Assembly: GCA_043779285.1 (NCBI GenBank)
Contig: JAYWEL010000165.1
Location: 1-38,837 of the forward strand
From: MGR-bin208 sp043779285
GTDB lineage: Bacteria > Bacteroidota > Bacteroidia > Chitinophagales > Chitinophagaceae
Length of the DNA stretch: 38,837 nucleotides
Direction: 5' to 3'
Made by a program: the position numbers and the translations under genes
Part shown: positions 25,753 to 35,320 of the stretch, piece by piece
Layout of the letters: each line of letters starts with the position of its first letter
Position numbering within the stretch: position 1 is the first letter of the stretch
Notes under the pieces: model-generated
Database searches by the model: none
Told to the model about the DNA's origin: nothing
What the model saw: only the letters and a program-made list of their open reading frames with translations

Positions 25753-27555
25753 CTATTGACTCTGGAAATAGGTGAAAACCAACTTGGCTTTTGTTTTGCC
25801 AATCACTTCTTCAAGTTCCTTTAGCGTTGCCTTTTTTATTTTATTTACCGACCTGAATTTACTGAGCAAATCTTTTGCAATTATTTTTCCGATACCATGA
25901 ATATTTTCCAATTCGTTTTTAAATGTTCCTTTACTTCTTTTATTACGATGAAACTGAATGACGAACCGATGAACCTCATCCCGTATTGACCTAATTAGCT
26001 TTAAGGCATTACTGTTAAAATCGAGATGTCTGGCATCTTTGTCTCCAGGGAAAAAAACTTCTTCCATGTTTTTTGCAAGGCCTACAATAGTTGCCTTTCC
26101 AATGACATTTAATTCGTCAAGAGCTTCTAGCGCAGCATTTAATTGCCCTTTACCTCCATCAATAATGATCAATTGGGGAAATGGCCCATCCTCCTTGATT
26201 AATCTTTTATAGCGCCTGTAAACCGCTTCTTTCATGGAGGCAAAATCATTTATTCCCGTCACTGTTTTAATGTCAAATAAACGATAGTCAGCTTTATGGG
26301 GTTCGCCATTTTTGAAACTCACCATCGCAGAAACAGGATAGCTGCCTTGAAAATTAGAATTATCAAAACATTCGATATGCATTGGAATAACAGGAAGCTG
26401 AAGTTGCTTTTGTATTTCAATCAATACCTGGTTTTTTGTGATGCTTCCTGCACCTGAATGAAGTTTTTCGTTTAAACTTTTTTCTTTAATGAAATAATTT
26501 GCATTTTTTACAGACAATTCAAGAAGCTTTTTTTTATGTCCTGCTTTCGGTACAGTAACAATTACATGCGTATCGGGGTAGTCAATTTTAAATGGTACAA
26601 TAATTTCATGGGCTGTACTATTAAATTTATTTCGGATTTGTGCTATAGAAAAACGTAGAATCTCTTCACTGGTTTCATTCAGATTTGTTTCATACTTTAT
26701 AGTATGTGTTTGAACAATTGTCCCATTTCTTGTCATCAGATAATTGACATATCCTGACTCTTCGGAAAGAAGAATCGAAAAAACATCTACATCGCCAAGT
26801 TTCGTACTTACTATAACAGATTTTGCCTGATAGTTTTCCAGAAATCCTATCTTCTTTTTAAAAAGGTCAGCTTCCTCAAAATTCAACTCCTTTATTTTTA
26901 ATTTTATTTCTTTTTTAAAATGAGCAATCACTTCCGAAAGATTTCCTTTTAAAATATTTTTTAACTGATCAATCTCGGATGCATAATCTTCCTTGCTTTG
27001 AAACCCTTCACAAGGACCTTTACAATTTCCGAGATGATACTCCAGGCAAACTTTAAATTTCTTTTTTTCAATATTTTTATCAGTTAAATTTAACGTGCAG
27101 TTGCGTAAAGGAATGGTTAGTTTAATGAATTCGAGCAATTCTTTTATGCGGGCAACAGAAGTATAAGGCCCAAGATGTTCAGATCCATCATGCAATTTTT
27201 TGCGACTGAAAAATACTCTCGGAAAAGGTTCTTTTTTTATAATAATGAAAGGATAGGATTTGTCATCTTTTAAAAGGATATTATATCGCGGTTGGTATTC
27301 TTTGATTAAAGCATTTTCTAATAGAAAAGCATCTTGTTCGGTATCAACAATCGAAAATTCAATACGATCAATCCGTCTTACCAGTTCAACTGTTTTATAA
27401 CTGTTTAGCGTTTTTATAAAATAAGAAGAAACTCTTTTTTTTATATTTTTTGCTTTGCCTACATAAATCAGTTCATTATGTTCATCAAAGTACTTATAGA
27501 TACCGGGCTCTAATGGCAAGGTTTTTACAATATTTTTGAAATGTTCAGTCGTCAT
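25753..27555 (-). CDS. uvrC: Excinuclease ABC subunit C
   Basis: A 600-residue nuclease that makes both incisions in nucleotide excision repair with UvrB. The GIY-YIG nuclease is at the N-terminus (PGIYKYFDEHNELIYVGKAK, residues 17-36). A cysteine cluster (CLEYHLGNCKGPC plus one upstream cysteine) matches the UvrC iron-sulfur site. The UVR helical pair that binds UvrB is near 206-232. The RNase H-like second nuclease shows IECFDNSNFQGSYPVSAMV and IIIDGGKGQLNAAL, and helix-hairpin-helix motifs end the protein (IHGIGKIIAKDLL). It lies 31 bases after a lipoprotein gene on the same strand. Confidence 0.96.
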   Translation of the reverse strand: MTTEHFKNIVKTLPLEPGIYKYFDEHNELIYVGKAKNIKKRVSSYFIKTLNSYKTVELVRRIDRIEFSIVDTEQDAFLLENALIKEYQPRYNILLKDDKSYPFIIIKKEPFPRVFFSRKKLHDGSEHLGPYTSVARIKELLEFIKLTIPLRNCTLNLTDKNIEKKKFKVCLEYHLGNCKGPCEGFQSKEDYASEIDQLKNILKGNLSEVIAHFKKEIKLKIKELNFEEADLFKKKIGFLENYQAKSVIVSTKLGDVDVFSILLSEESGYVNYLMTRNGTIVQTHTIKYETNLNETSEEILRFSIAQIRNKFNSTAHEIIVPFKIDYPDTHVIVTVPKAGHKKKLLELSVKNANYFIKEKSLNEKLHSGAGSITKNQVLIEIQKQLQLPVIPMHIECFDNSNFQGSYPVSAMVSFKNGEPHKADYRLFDIKTVTGINDFASMKEAVYRRYKRLIKEDGPFPQLIIIDGGKGQLNAALEALDELNVIGKATIVGLAKNMEEVFFPGDKDARHLDFNSNALKLIRSIRDEVHRFVIQFHRNKRSKGTFKNELENIHGIGKIIAKDLLSKFRSVNKIKKATLKELEEVIGKTKAKLVFTYFQSQ

Positions 27556-27586
27556 ATTCAGAAAGAAAAATAAGCGTATAAAATAA

Positions 27587-28162
27587 TTAATCTTCTTTAT
27601 GGTTCCATTTAACTTTGGTAATGATTGTTTTTTCAGGTTTATTTTCTTCTTGAATAATTTTTACAACCTGGAAACTTTTATCAACCTGCCACAATAAATT
27701 TTTAGATATTACAGTAGCCTGCTCGGTATTACTCGAGGAAATAATAATATTACTTACTTTATCGCCACCCGTATCCGGTATTATTACCACATCCAGCTTT
27801 TGTATCTCAAGTCCTTCCTTCAAGGCCGTATATGTAAAAACAACTCTGTTCAAACTTTGGTCAAACATTTTTTCTTCTTTATATGACTTGCGTATTTTTT
27901 TTTCACTAATATCGGGTAGTTTAAGAAAATCAATGGCCAGATCTCTGAATTCTTCCCTGCTTACAAAGCTGGTGTCCGTTTTGCCCTCCATGACAACAAT
28001 CTTGAGGATCGTGTAAAACGAACTATCTACATGGGCTACCTGACTTTTAATAAATGAAATTGCAGGGAAAAACTTGCCTGATTCAGTTTGGTCTTTTTGA
28101 ATACACGAATTAAAAATAAAAAGACAACATATCGGTATTGTAATTAATCGGAAATTATTCAT
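27587..28162 (-). CDS. Putative lipoprotein of unknown function
   Basis: A 191-residue protein with a lipoprotein signal: hydrophobic stretch 5-19 and lipobox FNSC with Cys20. The mature part is mixed alpha/beta with no motif I recognise; KTDTSFVSREEFRDLAIDFL and IIPDTGGDKVSNIIISSSN are the most regular segments. Similar short lipoproteins occur in Chitinophagaceae, but I cannot name a family. It precedes uvrC by 31 bases, so the two may share a transcript, and it follows the terminator of the anti-sigma-like gene. Confidence 0.6.
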   Translation of the reverse strand: MNNFRLITIPICCLFIFNSCIQKDQTESGKFFPAISFIKSQVAHVDSSFYTILKIVVMEGKTDTSFVSREEFRDLAIDFLKLPDISEKKIRKSYKEEKMFDQSLNRVVFTYTALKEGLEIQKLDVVIIPDTGGDKVSNIIISSSNTEQATVISKNLLWQVDKSFQVVKIIQEENKPEKTIITKVKWNHKED

Positions 28163-28191
28163 CCTGTAAATTTAATTAAAAGCATTTTGCT

Positions 28192-28226
28192 AAAAAGAAA
28201 AACCCCGGTCGAATGTAAGCCAGGGT
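28192..28226 (-). terminator. Intrinsic terminator after the barrel/anti-sigma gene
   Basis: On the minus strand ACCCTGG pairs with CCGGGGT (one T-G pair) around an 11-base loop, followed by a T-rich run (28192-28201). It separates the sigma/anti-sigma pair from the lipoprotein and uvrC genes. Confidence 0.75.
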
Positions 28227-28250
28227 GATTTTTGTTGAATGTAAAATAAA

Positions 28251-29594
28251 TTATCTGTTTAAAGAAGCACCAATTTTGAAGCCATAATTGAACAGGTTTT
28301 CTTTTACAGGATAGGTATCAACATAGCTAGATAATAATTGATAACGAATCTGTGGTCCAATCTGCCAATTTAGTTTTCCGGTCGAATAGGAAACAAAAGG
28401 TTGAATGCTTGTATTAGCATTTACTTTGCGAACCAACCACGGCACCTCCGTGTAATTCTTGTAATCAACAGACAATAGATAAACACTGTTTTTTAATAGG
28501 AATGTTGGTTGCACGGTACCGGAAATTCCAAATTGAACTTTGTTGGATTTGGCAATATGATATTCGAAACCTATTGGTGCTGAAATCTGGAAATAAAAAT
28601 TATGTAAGTAATCAGGATTAAAACCGTTTTGATTATTTCTGTAATTACTCATCATAGACATATTGTCAACACGGGTTCCCCGGTTTAGCGCATAGGTTGC
28701 AATATCACCTGGTGCATTAAATGCTTTAATGGAATATCTGCTGATATTTAATTGTACACCAGCTCTAAGGTTTATATTTTTTGAAAATGGAATTATTGCT
28801 GCCAAACCAAATTCGGCCCCTACTTCCGGTGTATGATTAACATAATCATTCACATTAAAAAAGACCGTATTCGGATTTGTAATACTCAATAATGAATTGG
28901 AGCCATTCAGGATATAGGATTTGTTTTCGGTCAATTTACGGGTTGTAATAGTTGGTGTGAAATAAAATTGCAAAGAGGTTTTATTTTTCTTTTTTGTAAC
29001 CGTAATATTGTTGAGAGCATTTTCAACAGCTGCTGGTATAGCAAGAGGTAATTCATTTATTTTGGAAACAATTTGAGCAGCAGCAGATAAATCGTCAACA
29101 ACCGAATTACTCAAACTGAATTCTTCTTCCTTAATAATTTCTTCATTCTTAATTTCACTAGTTTCTTTTTGTAAATCAACATCAGTATGATCTACGGGTA
29201 TTACAGGATCTAAGATGCCATTACTTTCCGGTTGCATTACCAGTACGTCGTTAACTACAGGAATGTAAACCGTATTTATTGATTCGGAAGACGTTTTTGT
29301 ATTTATGGAGGAAACTGCAAATGTTTTGATTGACGTTTTGAACAAATCAACCGGCATTGTTAATTCTGTTTGAGTTGTATGAACAATCTCATTTTTATCA
29401 TAGTTCAATAAGTAGATAGAAAAAGTGCCTAAAGAAAGCATTAATAAAGTGAAACTAAAACCTAGGATTCGGCTACCAAAATGTAAATTAGAATATATAC
29501 AATCCCATACATTATCTGATGGATACATCTTATATTGCTCAACGTTTTCTTTTAAAAATCGTTCAAATGCATTATCGTAAAATTCATTCATCAT
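28251..29594 (-). CDS. Dual-membrane-spanning anti-sigma-like protein with OM barrel
   Basis: A 447-residue protein with four visible parts. A charged cytoplasmic head of about 40 residues (FERFLKENVEQYKMYPSDNV) resembles the N-termini of Bacteroidota barrel proteins encoded next to ECF sigma factors. One membrane helix spans about 41-63, without a cleavage site. A long, Ser/Thr/Glu-rich periplasmic linker covers about 64-205. A C-terminal outer-membrane barrel (about 206-447, many YxFxI-type strands) ends YGFKIGASLNR. The topology implies one chain bridging both membranes. It lies 29 bases after an ECF sigma gene, so the head probably binds that sigma factor. Anti-sigma factors of this build (Dma) have been reported in Bacteroides thetaiotaomicron; assignment here is by architecture. 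Confidence 0.68.
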   Translation of the reverse strand: MMNEFYDNAFERFLKENVEQYKMYPSDNVWDCIYSNLHFGSRILGFSFTLLMLSLGTFSIYLLNYDKNEIVHTTQTELTMPVDLFKTSIKTFAVSSINTKTSSESINTVYIPVVNDVLVMQPESNGILDPVIPVDHTDVDLQKETSEIKNEEIIKEEEFSLSNSVVDDLSAAAQIVSKINELPLAIPAAVENALNNITVTKKKNKTSLQFYFTPTITTRKLTENKSYILNGSNSLLSITNPNTVFFNVNDYVNHTPEVGAEFGLAAIIPFSKNINLRAGVQLNISRYSIKAFNAPGDIATYALNRGTRVDNMSMMSNYRNNQNGFNPDYLHNFYFQISAPIGFEYHIAKSNKVQFGISGTVQPTFLLKNSVYLLSVDYKNYTEVPWLVRKVNANTSIQPFVSYSTGKLNWQIGPQIRYQLLSSYVDTYPVKENLFNYGFKIGASLNR

Positions 29595-29623
29595 ATACTG
29601 ACAAAATAGGTATAACGGATGTA

Positions 29624-30205
29624 TTATAACTTAAGTGCAGAAACAGTTTTATTTGTTTTTTGCGCTGTTTTTTGAATAATGTTTCTCTTAATTAATATTC
29701 CTTCAAGCATAGCTTTTGCTCTGGTGTACTGACTTCGGCTGGTGCTTTCTTCTATTTCTAGCATGATCGATATTTCTCTGTGCGAATACCCTTCTATGGC
29801 ATATAAGTTCAACACGGTTCTATAACCCAGCGGTAATATCCTGATGCATTCAATGATCTGTTTTGCCTGTATAATTGCAGGAATACTTTCCTTTCTTACA
29901 TAAAGTCCTGTGGCATGTATGATGTCCACATTCTCATTAAACTTTTTATTCTTTTTAAGAATATTAATGCAAGTATGAACAATTATTCGTCTGATCCATC
30001 CTTCAAATGCACCTCGGTGTTCAAAGCTGTGCATTTGCGAAAACACTTTAATAAATCCTTCCTGCAACATATCTTCTGCATCTTCCCTATTGTGTGCATA
30101 ACGATAGCATACTGCAAGCATTTTAGGACTATACGTTGAGTAAAGTTCCTTTTGTGCTACTGCATCGTTATTCAAACATCCTTGTATGAGGGCTTCCTCG
30201 GTCAT
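29624..30205 (-). CDS. ECF-type RNA polymerase sigma factor
   Basis: A 193-residue sigma-70 family protein. Region 2 is clear (REDAEDMLQEGFIKVFSQMH, then GAFEGWIRRIIVHTCINILKK), and region 4 has the helix-turn-helix GYSHREISIMLEIEESTSRS after LPLGYRTVLNLYAIEG. The short C-terminal tail is basic. It is followed after 29 bases by the barrel protein with a cytoplasmic head, its likely anti-sigma factor. The 170-base upstream gap shows no exact housekeeping promoter; it may be read from its own ECF-dependent promoter, which cannot be defined here. Confidence 0.92.
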   Translation of the reverse strand: MTEEALIQGCLNNDAVAQKELYSTYSPKMLAVCYRYAHNREDAEDMLQEGFIKVFSQMHSFEHRGAFEGWIRRIIVHTCINILKKNKKFNENVDIIHATGLYVRKESIPAIIQAKQIIECIRILPLGYRTVLNLYAIEGYSHREISIMLEIEESTSRSQYTRAKAMLEGILIKRNIIQKTAQKTNKTVSALKL

Positions 30206-30376
30206 ACTTAACTTTAGGTTGCCTGTAAGTTAGACAATTTTTTAAGAGAAATGCTGCGTTTAACTATTAAAAAAATCTATAATAATTACCCTTTTTTTTG
30301 TTTCAAATACCGGGAAAATTTGCATTTAATTTGAAATACTTAAAGATATTAGCTAAATAGGTTAAGAATTTACAAA

Positions 30377-32584
30377 TCAGGGATTTAACCGGAGGGTTAC
30401 AAAAAAGTTTCTTCCGGCAGCTGAAAAACCGGAAGCGAAATTTCGGTAATTGCGGTCAAGAATATTTTCTACGCCAGCCTGAACCAATAAATGTTTTTGT
30501 AGCTGAAAGCCTGCTTTTAAATTTAAAGTAAACCAGGAAGGCATCCCATCTGCAGTGGCGTATTGAAAATTATCTTCACCGGTTGGGTTATAATTTTTCG
30601 TTTTTTTCCAACCATTAAACAATCCCAAAAACTCGCAATTAAATTTATTTTTCAAATAACTCAAACTGCTTTTTCCAAAGAAAGGTGGGATATGATCTAA
30701 GGGGATTAAAGTTCCATCTTCTTTTTTAAATCGTCCATAGGTATAGTTGATACTGCCATAGTACGAAATCGATTTGGAAATATTAAAATTGATGCTTGAA
30801 CTAAAGCCATACAAAAATGCGTTGTTCTTATTTTGGTTGGCGTAAACAGCAGATTTTATTCCGTTATAAAGTACCGAATCATTACCATTCAATTTAAAAG
30901 GGGATACCACCAGAGCGTTTTGAAACAATGTGTAATATCCAGTAAACTCAACAAGTGTTTTTTTATTGAAATTCTTACTTATGCCAAAATCAACATTGTA
31001 TGTGTATTCCGGTTTTATCTCCGGATTTGGAATGACCAAACGTTTAAGTACAGTACTTGTTTCAAAAATTTTACTTAAGTCATCAATATTAGGTGCACGG
31101 AAACCGGATGAAAGGCCAGATGAAATTCTTAAATCTTCATTAGCCAAAAATATAAGTCCGATATTTCCGGTTACTGCCGTATTTGTTTGTGCGATAGAAG
31201 TAAAAGGAAAATTAAAAAAACTATTGTCTGCAATGGTTGAATTTAACGAAACGGTTTGTAATCGTAAACCATCATTCAGCACCCATTTTTTATTTTTAAA
31301 TTTCAATGTGTGTTGAGCATAGGTAGCAAAATAATTCATTTTATTTTTTCCATTGGGGTAACGGCTATCCAGGGCCGAAACAATGCCTGTTATTGTATTT
31401 GTACGAGTTCCAACAGATTTTACATCATTCAGTTGGCCATCCATTCCAATGACTAATTCATTGTTTTTCCAGAATTTTCTACCATCTAAAGTGAACCCGA
31501 TTACATGCAGGTTTTCAATACGTTTGTCGAGCCGGTCATAACGTTGATATTCTCTGGTAAACCGGCTTTCTTCAATTTGCTGATAGCTGACAATCATTTT
31601 TACTTCATCGATGAAGCTCAGTTTTTTCATATTTAACTCATAGGCAAACAGGTTTCTTTTTTGAGGGCCATAATACCAACTGGCAAACCGCAGTTTTCCA
31701 TTTCGAATGTCCTGTAGCCGATCATAACGGGGGACGTCCGTTGAATTAGAAAATTGCATATTGATAAGATGGGATATTTTATCAGATTGTTTGAAAAGGA
31801 TCTTTTGAGTAATATCCCATTGTTTATATCCGGAGAAACGTTGAACCCTATCATCCTTATTTTGAACAATAGAATCAATACCGTTTATGGTAGTGATATA
31901 GGAAGATCTTCTGCCAAAATCAGGATATTTTTTTGAGTAGTTATTACCCATTTTCATGTCTCCGAAATTACTAAAAGTATAGGCCTGTAACCAACCCCAT
32001 TTTTCCCCAGCAATATTCATATTAACATGAAATGTTTTTTCATTATTTACAGTACTGTATCGGGCAAAAGCGGAGCTGGATACTTTTAGTGTATTGCTAT
32101 CTGTGGTTTTGGGTGTTTTGGATTGCAGGTTGATGACCCCACCCAATGCATCACTTCCATACAAGGTAGATGAGGGGCCGTGTAAAACTTCAACCCGATC
32201 AAGCATATTTTGATCTACCGTGATTAAGTTCTGTAAATGGCCAGATCGGTATATCGCATTATTCATTCGGATGCCATCTACAACTAACAAGATCCTACTG
32301 GCTTCAAATCCTCTGATAACAGGGCTGCTGCCTCCCTGTTGACTTTTTTGAACAAAAACATTTCCGGAATTTGCCAAGAGGTCTCCGGTATTCTGTGCAT
32401 TTATTTTTGCAATCATGCTGCTGGTAATGATATCAATTTTCTGAACAATATATTTTTTGTTTTCAGCAAACTTATTAGAGTAGACGACAACCTCATCCAT
32501 TTTCTGAATGGATAAACTGTCCTTTTGGGCATACGAAAAAGATAGGGCAAATAGGCAAGTGATTGCCAACGCAAATTTTTTCAT
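30377..32584 (-). CDS. TonB-dependent receptor, haem/haemoglobin-type
   Basis: A 735-residue outer-membrane receptor with a signal peptide (about 1-19) and a TonB box-like MDEVVVYSN near 29-37. The plug shows SSPVIRGFEASRILLVVDGI, MNNAIYRSGHLQN and VEVLHGPSSTLYGSDALGG. The barrel contains FRAPNIDDLSKIF followed by NPEIKPEYTYN, resembling the FRAP/NPNL pair of haem receptors such as HmuR. It ends FASGFSAAGRNFFVTLRLNP as many haemin receptors do. The nearby haem-binding protein supports a haem substrate, but this remains inference. Last gene of a minus-strand run beginning with gpmI or the Haem_bd gene. Confidence 0.85.
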   Translation of the reverse strand: MKKFALAITCLFALSFSYAQKDSLSIQKMDEVVVYSNKFAENKKYIVQKIDIITSSMIAKINAQNTGDLLANSGNVFVQKSQQGGSSPVIRGFEASRILLVVDGIRMNNAIYRSGHLQNLITVDQNMLDRVEVLHGPSSTLYGSDALGGVINLQSKTPKTTDSNTLKVSSSAFARYSTVNNEKTFHVNMNIAGEKWGWLQAYTFSNFGDMKMGNNYSKKYPDFGRRSSYITTINGIDSIVQNKDDRVQRFSGYKQWDITQKILFKQSDKISHLINMQFSNSTDVPRYDRLQDIRNGKLRFASWYYGPQKRNLFAYELNMKKLSFIDEVKMIVSYQQIEESRFTREYQRYDRLDKRIENLHVIGFTLDGRKFWKNNELVIGMDGQLNDVKSVGTRTNTITGIVSALDSRYPNGKNKMNYFATYAQHTLKFKNKKWVLNDGLRLQTVSLNSTIADNSFFNFPFTSIAQTNTAVTGNIGLIFLANEDLRISSGLSSGFRAPNIDDLSKIFETSTVLKRLVIPNPEIKPEYTYNVDFGISKNFNKKTLVEFTGYYTLFQNALVVSPFKLNGNDSVLYNGIKSAVYANQNKNNAFLYGFSSSINFNISKSISYYGSINYTYGRFKKEDGTLIPLDHIPPFFGKSSLSYLKNKFNCEFLGLFNGWKKTKNYNPTGEDNFQYATADGMPSWFTLNLKAGFQLQKHLLVQAGVENILDRNYRNFASGFSAAGRNFFVTLRLNP

Positions 32585-32637
32585 AAAAATTATATGAATT
32601 ATTAAATATGTAAATGAAATTGAGTAAAAGAGAGTGG

Positions 32638-33138
32638 TTATATTTTCGGTGGAGGAGTATTAACCTTGGAAATATGGTCAACAAGAGCAGATTGGTTTTC
32701 TGAAAACAATATTTTGTTTACCGGAAAAAGAACAATCTGATCTTTGAGTAATTCTGTATGGATGAGCGATTGGAATACCTGAAATATTTGTACCAGTGTT
32801 CTTTGCTGTTCAGTTGAATTGCCACTATTGTTTTTTTGGATGAAATTTTCTATAACGGTTTCTTCATCATCAAATAATCCCTGAATATGTAAGATGTCAT
32901 TTTCCTGAGAAATTGATTTTACGTCAAACATCCTCCCTTCCAACAAAATCTCCGAATTCTTTTTTACCCAAACCAAATCTGTTTTTTTGATAGTAACTCT
33001 ATGCAGCATTTGATATTCAAGCTTTTCTTTCATCTCGTATTTAATCACCAACTGAAAAATCTGTATAAAAACCAATGAACAAATGGGGGTGCTTAAAAAA
33101 ATAAATAAATAAAAGGCATATCGTTTTTGTTTAGTCAA
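32638..33138 (-). CDS. Membrane-anchored protein of unknown function
   Basis: A 166-residue protein with one N-terminal hydrophobic helix (about 8-30). A soluble part with alternating beta-type segments follows (VTIKKTDLVWVKKNSEILLE, MFDVKSISQENDILHIQGLF), and the end is proline-rich, TPPPKI. I recognise no family. It lies 9 bases after the Haem_bd gene and 53 bases before the haem-type TonB receptor. Membrane-anchored partners in this position may assist the receptor or transmit its state, but nothing in the sequence proves a role. Confidence 0.6.
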   Translation of the reverse strand: MTKQKRYAFYLFIFLSTPICSLVFIQIFQLVIKYEMKEKLEYQMLHRVTIKKTDLVWVKKNSEILLEGRMFDVKSISQENDILHIQGLFDDEETVIENFIQKNNSGNSTEQQRTLVQIFQVFQSLIHTELLKDQIVLFPVNKILFSENQSALVDHISKVNTPPPKI

Positions 33139-33147
33139 TGGAGATGT

Positions 33148-33639
33148 TTATTTTTTGTCTATTTTTTTTTCTGCAACAAAACCTGTTTTTGAAGTAATTT
33201 CTACTCGTACTGCTGCAGCCCAGTTTGTAATAGAAATTCTTTCTTCCTGACTTAAGTCGGCATTTCCATGAAGCCAGATATAGGATTTTAATGGCATTTC
33301 TTTTTCTTTCACCATTTCAATCACTTCTTCCATTTTATGGTCTTGTTTCTTTGGTTTGTACGTTCCAAATTCATCAAAATTCCATTTTTTCTTTCCATCA
33401 TTTATATGCGTTGCCAACCACCAGGCAACGGGTTGAAAGTTGTTGTACCAGGGATAAATCGTGTTGTTGCTATGGCAGTTCATACAGGCTTTATCAATGA
33501 TTGTTTTCACATTTTGTGGAACAGTATAATGATTTCCAATATAATTAAGTTGGGGAGTTGTAGTATTATTTTTAGCTGGCCGGATGAACTGAATGGCAAC
33601 TAAAACAATGATAACGAATAGGAGTATTTTCTTTTTCAT
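33148..33639 (-). CDS. Haem-binding domain protein (Haem_bd family)
   Basis: A 163-residue protein with an N-terminal membrane anchor (about 5-19). A cytochrome-c-type haem motif C52-M-N-C55-H56 is followed by SNNTIYPWYNNFQPVAWWLA, the signature of the Haem_bd family. A distal EKEMPLKSYIWLHGNADLS segment could supply the second axial ligand (Met). It should face the periplasm. It lies 18 bases after gpmI and 9 bases before an unknown membrane protein and a haem-type TonB receptor, which suggests a role in haem uptake or in periplasmic electron transfer. Confidence 0.85.
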   Translation of the reverse strand: MKKKILLFVIIVLVAIQFIRPAKNNTTTPQLNYIGNHYTVPQNVKTIIDKACMNCHSNNTIYPWYNNFQPVAWWLATHINDGKKKWNFDEFGTYKPKKQDHKMEEVIEMVKEKEMPLKSYIWLHGNADLSQEERISITNWAAAVRVEITSKTGFVAEKKIDKK

Positions 33640-33657
33640 TTAAAATTTTTGGTAAAG

Positions 33658-35190
33658 TTAAAAAGATTCAATTAAAATATTGCCGGTCATTTCTTTAGGG
33701 ATTGGTAAACCCATTATTGCAAGTATCGTTGGAGCTATATCGGCAAGTTTGCCACTTATTAATGATCCTTTCCATTTATTATCTATAATAAATAAGGGAA
33801 CTGGGTTTAATGTATGAGCTGTATTTGGTGTACCATTTTCATTGATCATATAATCGGAGTTCCCATGATCGGCGGTTAAAAAAACAGTATAGCCATAGGC
33901 AAGTGCCTTTGTAGTTATTTTTTCAACGCATTGATCAACGGTTTCAACAGCTTTAATAGCGGCATCCCAAACACCGGTATGGCCAACCATATCAGCATTG
34001 GCAAAGTTTAAACAAATAAAATCGGCAGTTTCATTTTCTATTTCTGGAAGAATAGCTTCTGTTAATTCAAATGCACTCATCTCGGGTTGAAGATCATAGG
34101 TAGCCACTTTGGGAGATTGAATCATGATTCTTTTTTCACCAGCAAATGGTTTTTCACGGCCGCCACTGAAAAAGAAACTTACATGGGGATATTTTTCGGT
34201 TTCTGCTATTCGGATTTGTTTCAATCCGTTTTGTGCAATCACTTCTCCCAACGTATTGTTCAGATTATCCGTTTCAAAAAGAACATGCACATTTTCAAAT
34301 GTTTTATCATAATCAGTCATGGTATTGAAATGCAGGGACATTTTTTTCATGACATATTCTGGAAAATCAGTTTGGGATAATACCTGGGTTATCTCACGGC
34401 AACGGTCCGTTCTAAAATTGAAAGCTAAAACTACATCCCCCTCTTTTATAGTTGCAATAGGGTTATTATTCTCATCTGTAATGATAGTCGGTAAAATAAA
34501 TTCATCACTTATTTTTTTTTCATAAGACTGTTTTATGGCATTAATGGCACTGTTGTTTTTTTGACCAATTCCATGAACCAGTGCATCGTAAGCAAATTTT
34601 ATACGTTCCCATCTTTTATCCCTATCCATGGCATAATACCTGCCCGAGACAGATGCTATTTTTATGGCACTGGTTTTTAAATGGTCATTCAGGTTACCGA
34701 TAAATCCTAAACCACTGTTCGGGTCTGTATCACGTCCATCGGTAAATGCATGTATAAAAACTTTTTCCAGTTGCTCTTTCTTGCATAGATCAGTAATAGC
34801 TTTTATATGGTTGATATGCGAATGCACCCCGCCATCACTGACCAAACCAATTAAATGAAAGTCCTTGTTATTTTTTTTTGCATATTGGATAGCGGAAAGC
34901 AATTGTTCGTTTTTGAAAAATGACCCGTCATTAATCGCTTCATTAATTCGTTGTAATTCCTGAAAAACGATTCGGCCGGCACCTAAATTCAAATGACCTA
35001 CTTCAGAATTGCCCATTTGATTATCCGGTAAACCAACCTCATGTCCGCAGGTAACCAGGGTTGTATTTGGATATGCATGGTATAATGAATTGACAAAAGG
35101 AGTTTGAGCATGTTGAATAGCATCAGACGATTTTATTTTTCCTAAACCCCATCCATCCATAATCAGCAGAATGACTTTCTTATTTGACAT
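33658..35190 (-). CDS. gpmI: 2,3-bisphosphoglycerate-independent phosphoglycerate mutase
   Basis: A 510-residue metalloenzyme interconverting 3- and 2-phosphoglycerate in glycolysis. The N-terminal VILLIMDGWG carries the first metal aspartate (D12). MGNSEVGHLNLGAGR carries the phosphorylated serine at 62. DGRDTDPNSG and YAMDRDKRWER line the substrate pocket, and the C-terminal ADHGNSDYM closes the metal site. Length is standard (510-515). It ends 18 bases before the Haem_bd gene on the same strand, so some of its transcripts may continue into that group. The 264-base region upstream, shared with the divergent DUF4783 gene, holds no clear housekeeping promoter. Confidence 0.96.
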   Translation of the reverse strand: MSNKKVILLIMDGWGLGKIKSSDAIQHAQTPFVNSLYHAYPNTTLVTCGHEVGLPDNQMGNSEVGHLNLGAGRIVFQELQRINEAINDGSFFKNEQLLSAIQYAKKNNKDFHLIGLVSDGGVHSHINHIKAITDLCKKEQLEKVFIHAFTDGRDTDPNSGLGFIGNLNDHLKTSAIKIASVSGRYYAMDRDKRWERIKFAYDALVHGIGQKNNSAINAIKQSYEKKISDEFILPTIITDENNNPIATIKEGDVVLAFNFRTDRCREITQVLSQTDFPEYVMKKMSLHFNTMTDYDKTFENVHVLFETDNLNNTLGEVIAQNGLKQIRIAETEKYPHVSFFFSGGREKPFAGEKRIMIQSPKVATYDLQPEMSAFELTEAILPEIENETADFICLNFANADMVGHTGVWDAAIKAVETVDQCVEKITTKALAYGYTVFLTADHGNSDYMINENGTPNTAHTLNPVPLFIIDNKWKGSLISGKLADIAPTILAIMGLPIPKEMTGNILIESF

Positions 35191-35320
35191 GCAGGTCTTA
35201 TTATTGTATTATGAAATGACTATTTGAAGATATGTGGATGTAAATTTACATCCATTTGATTTAATTTATTAACGAAGCAATTGGTCTAAATTCAGTTTTA
35301 TGTTTATTTATTTAAAATTG

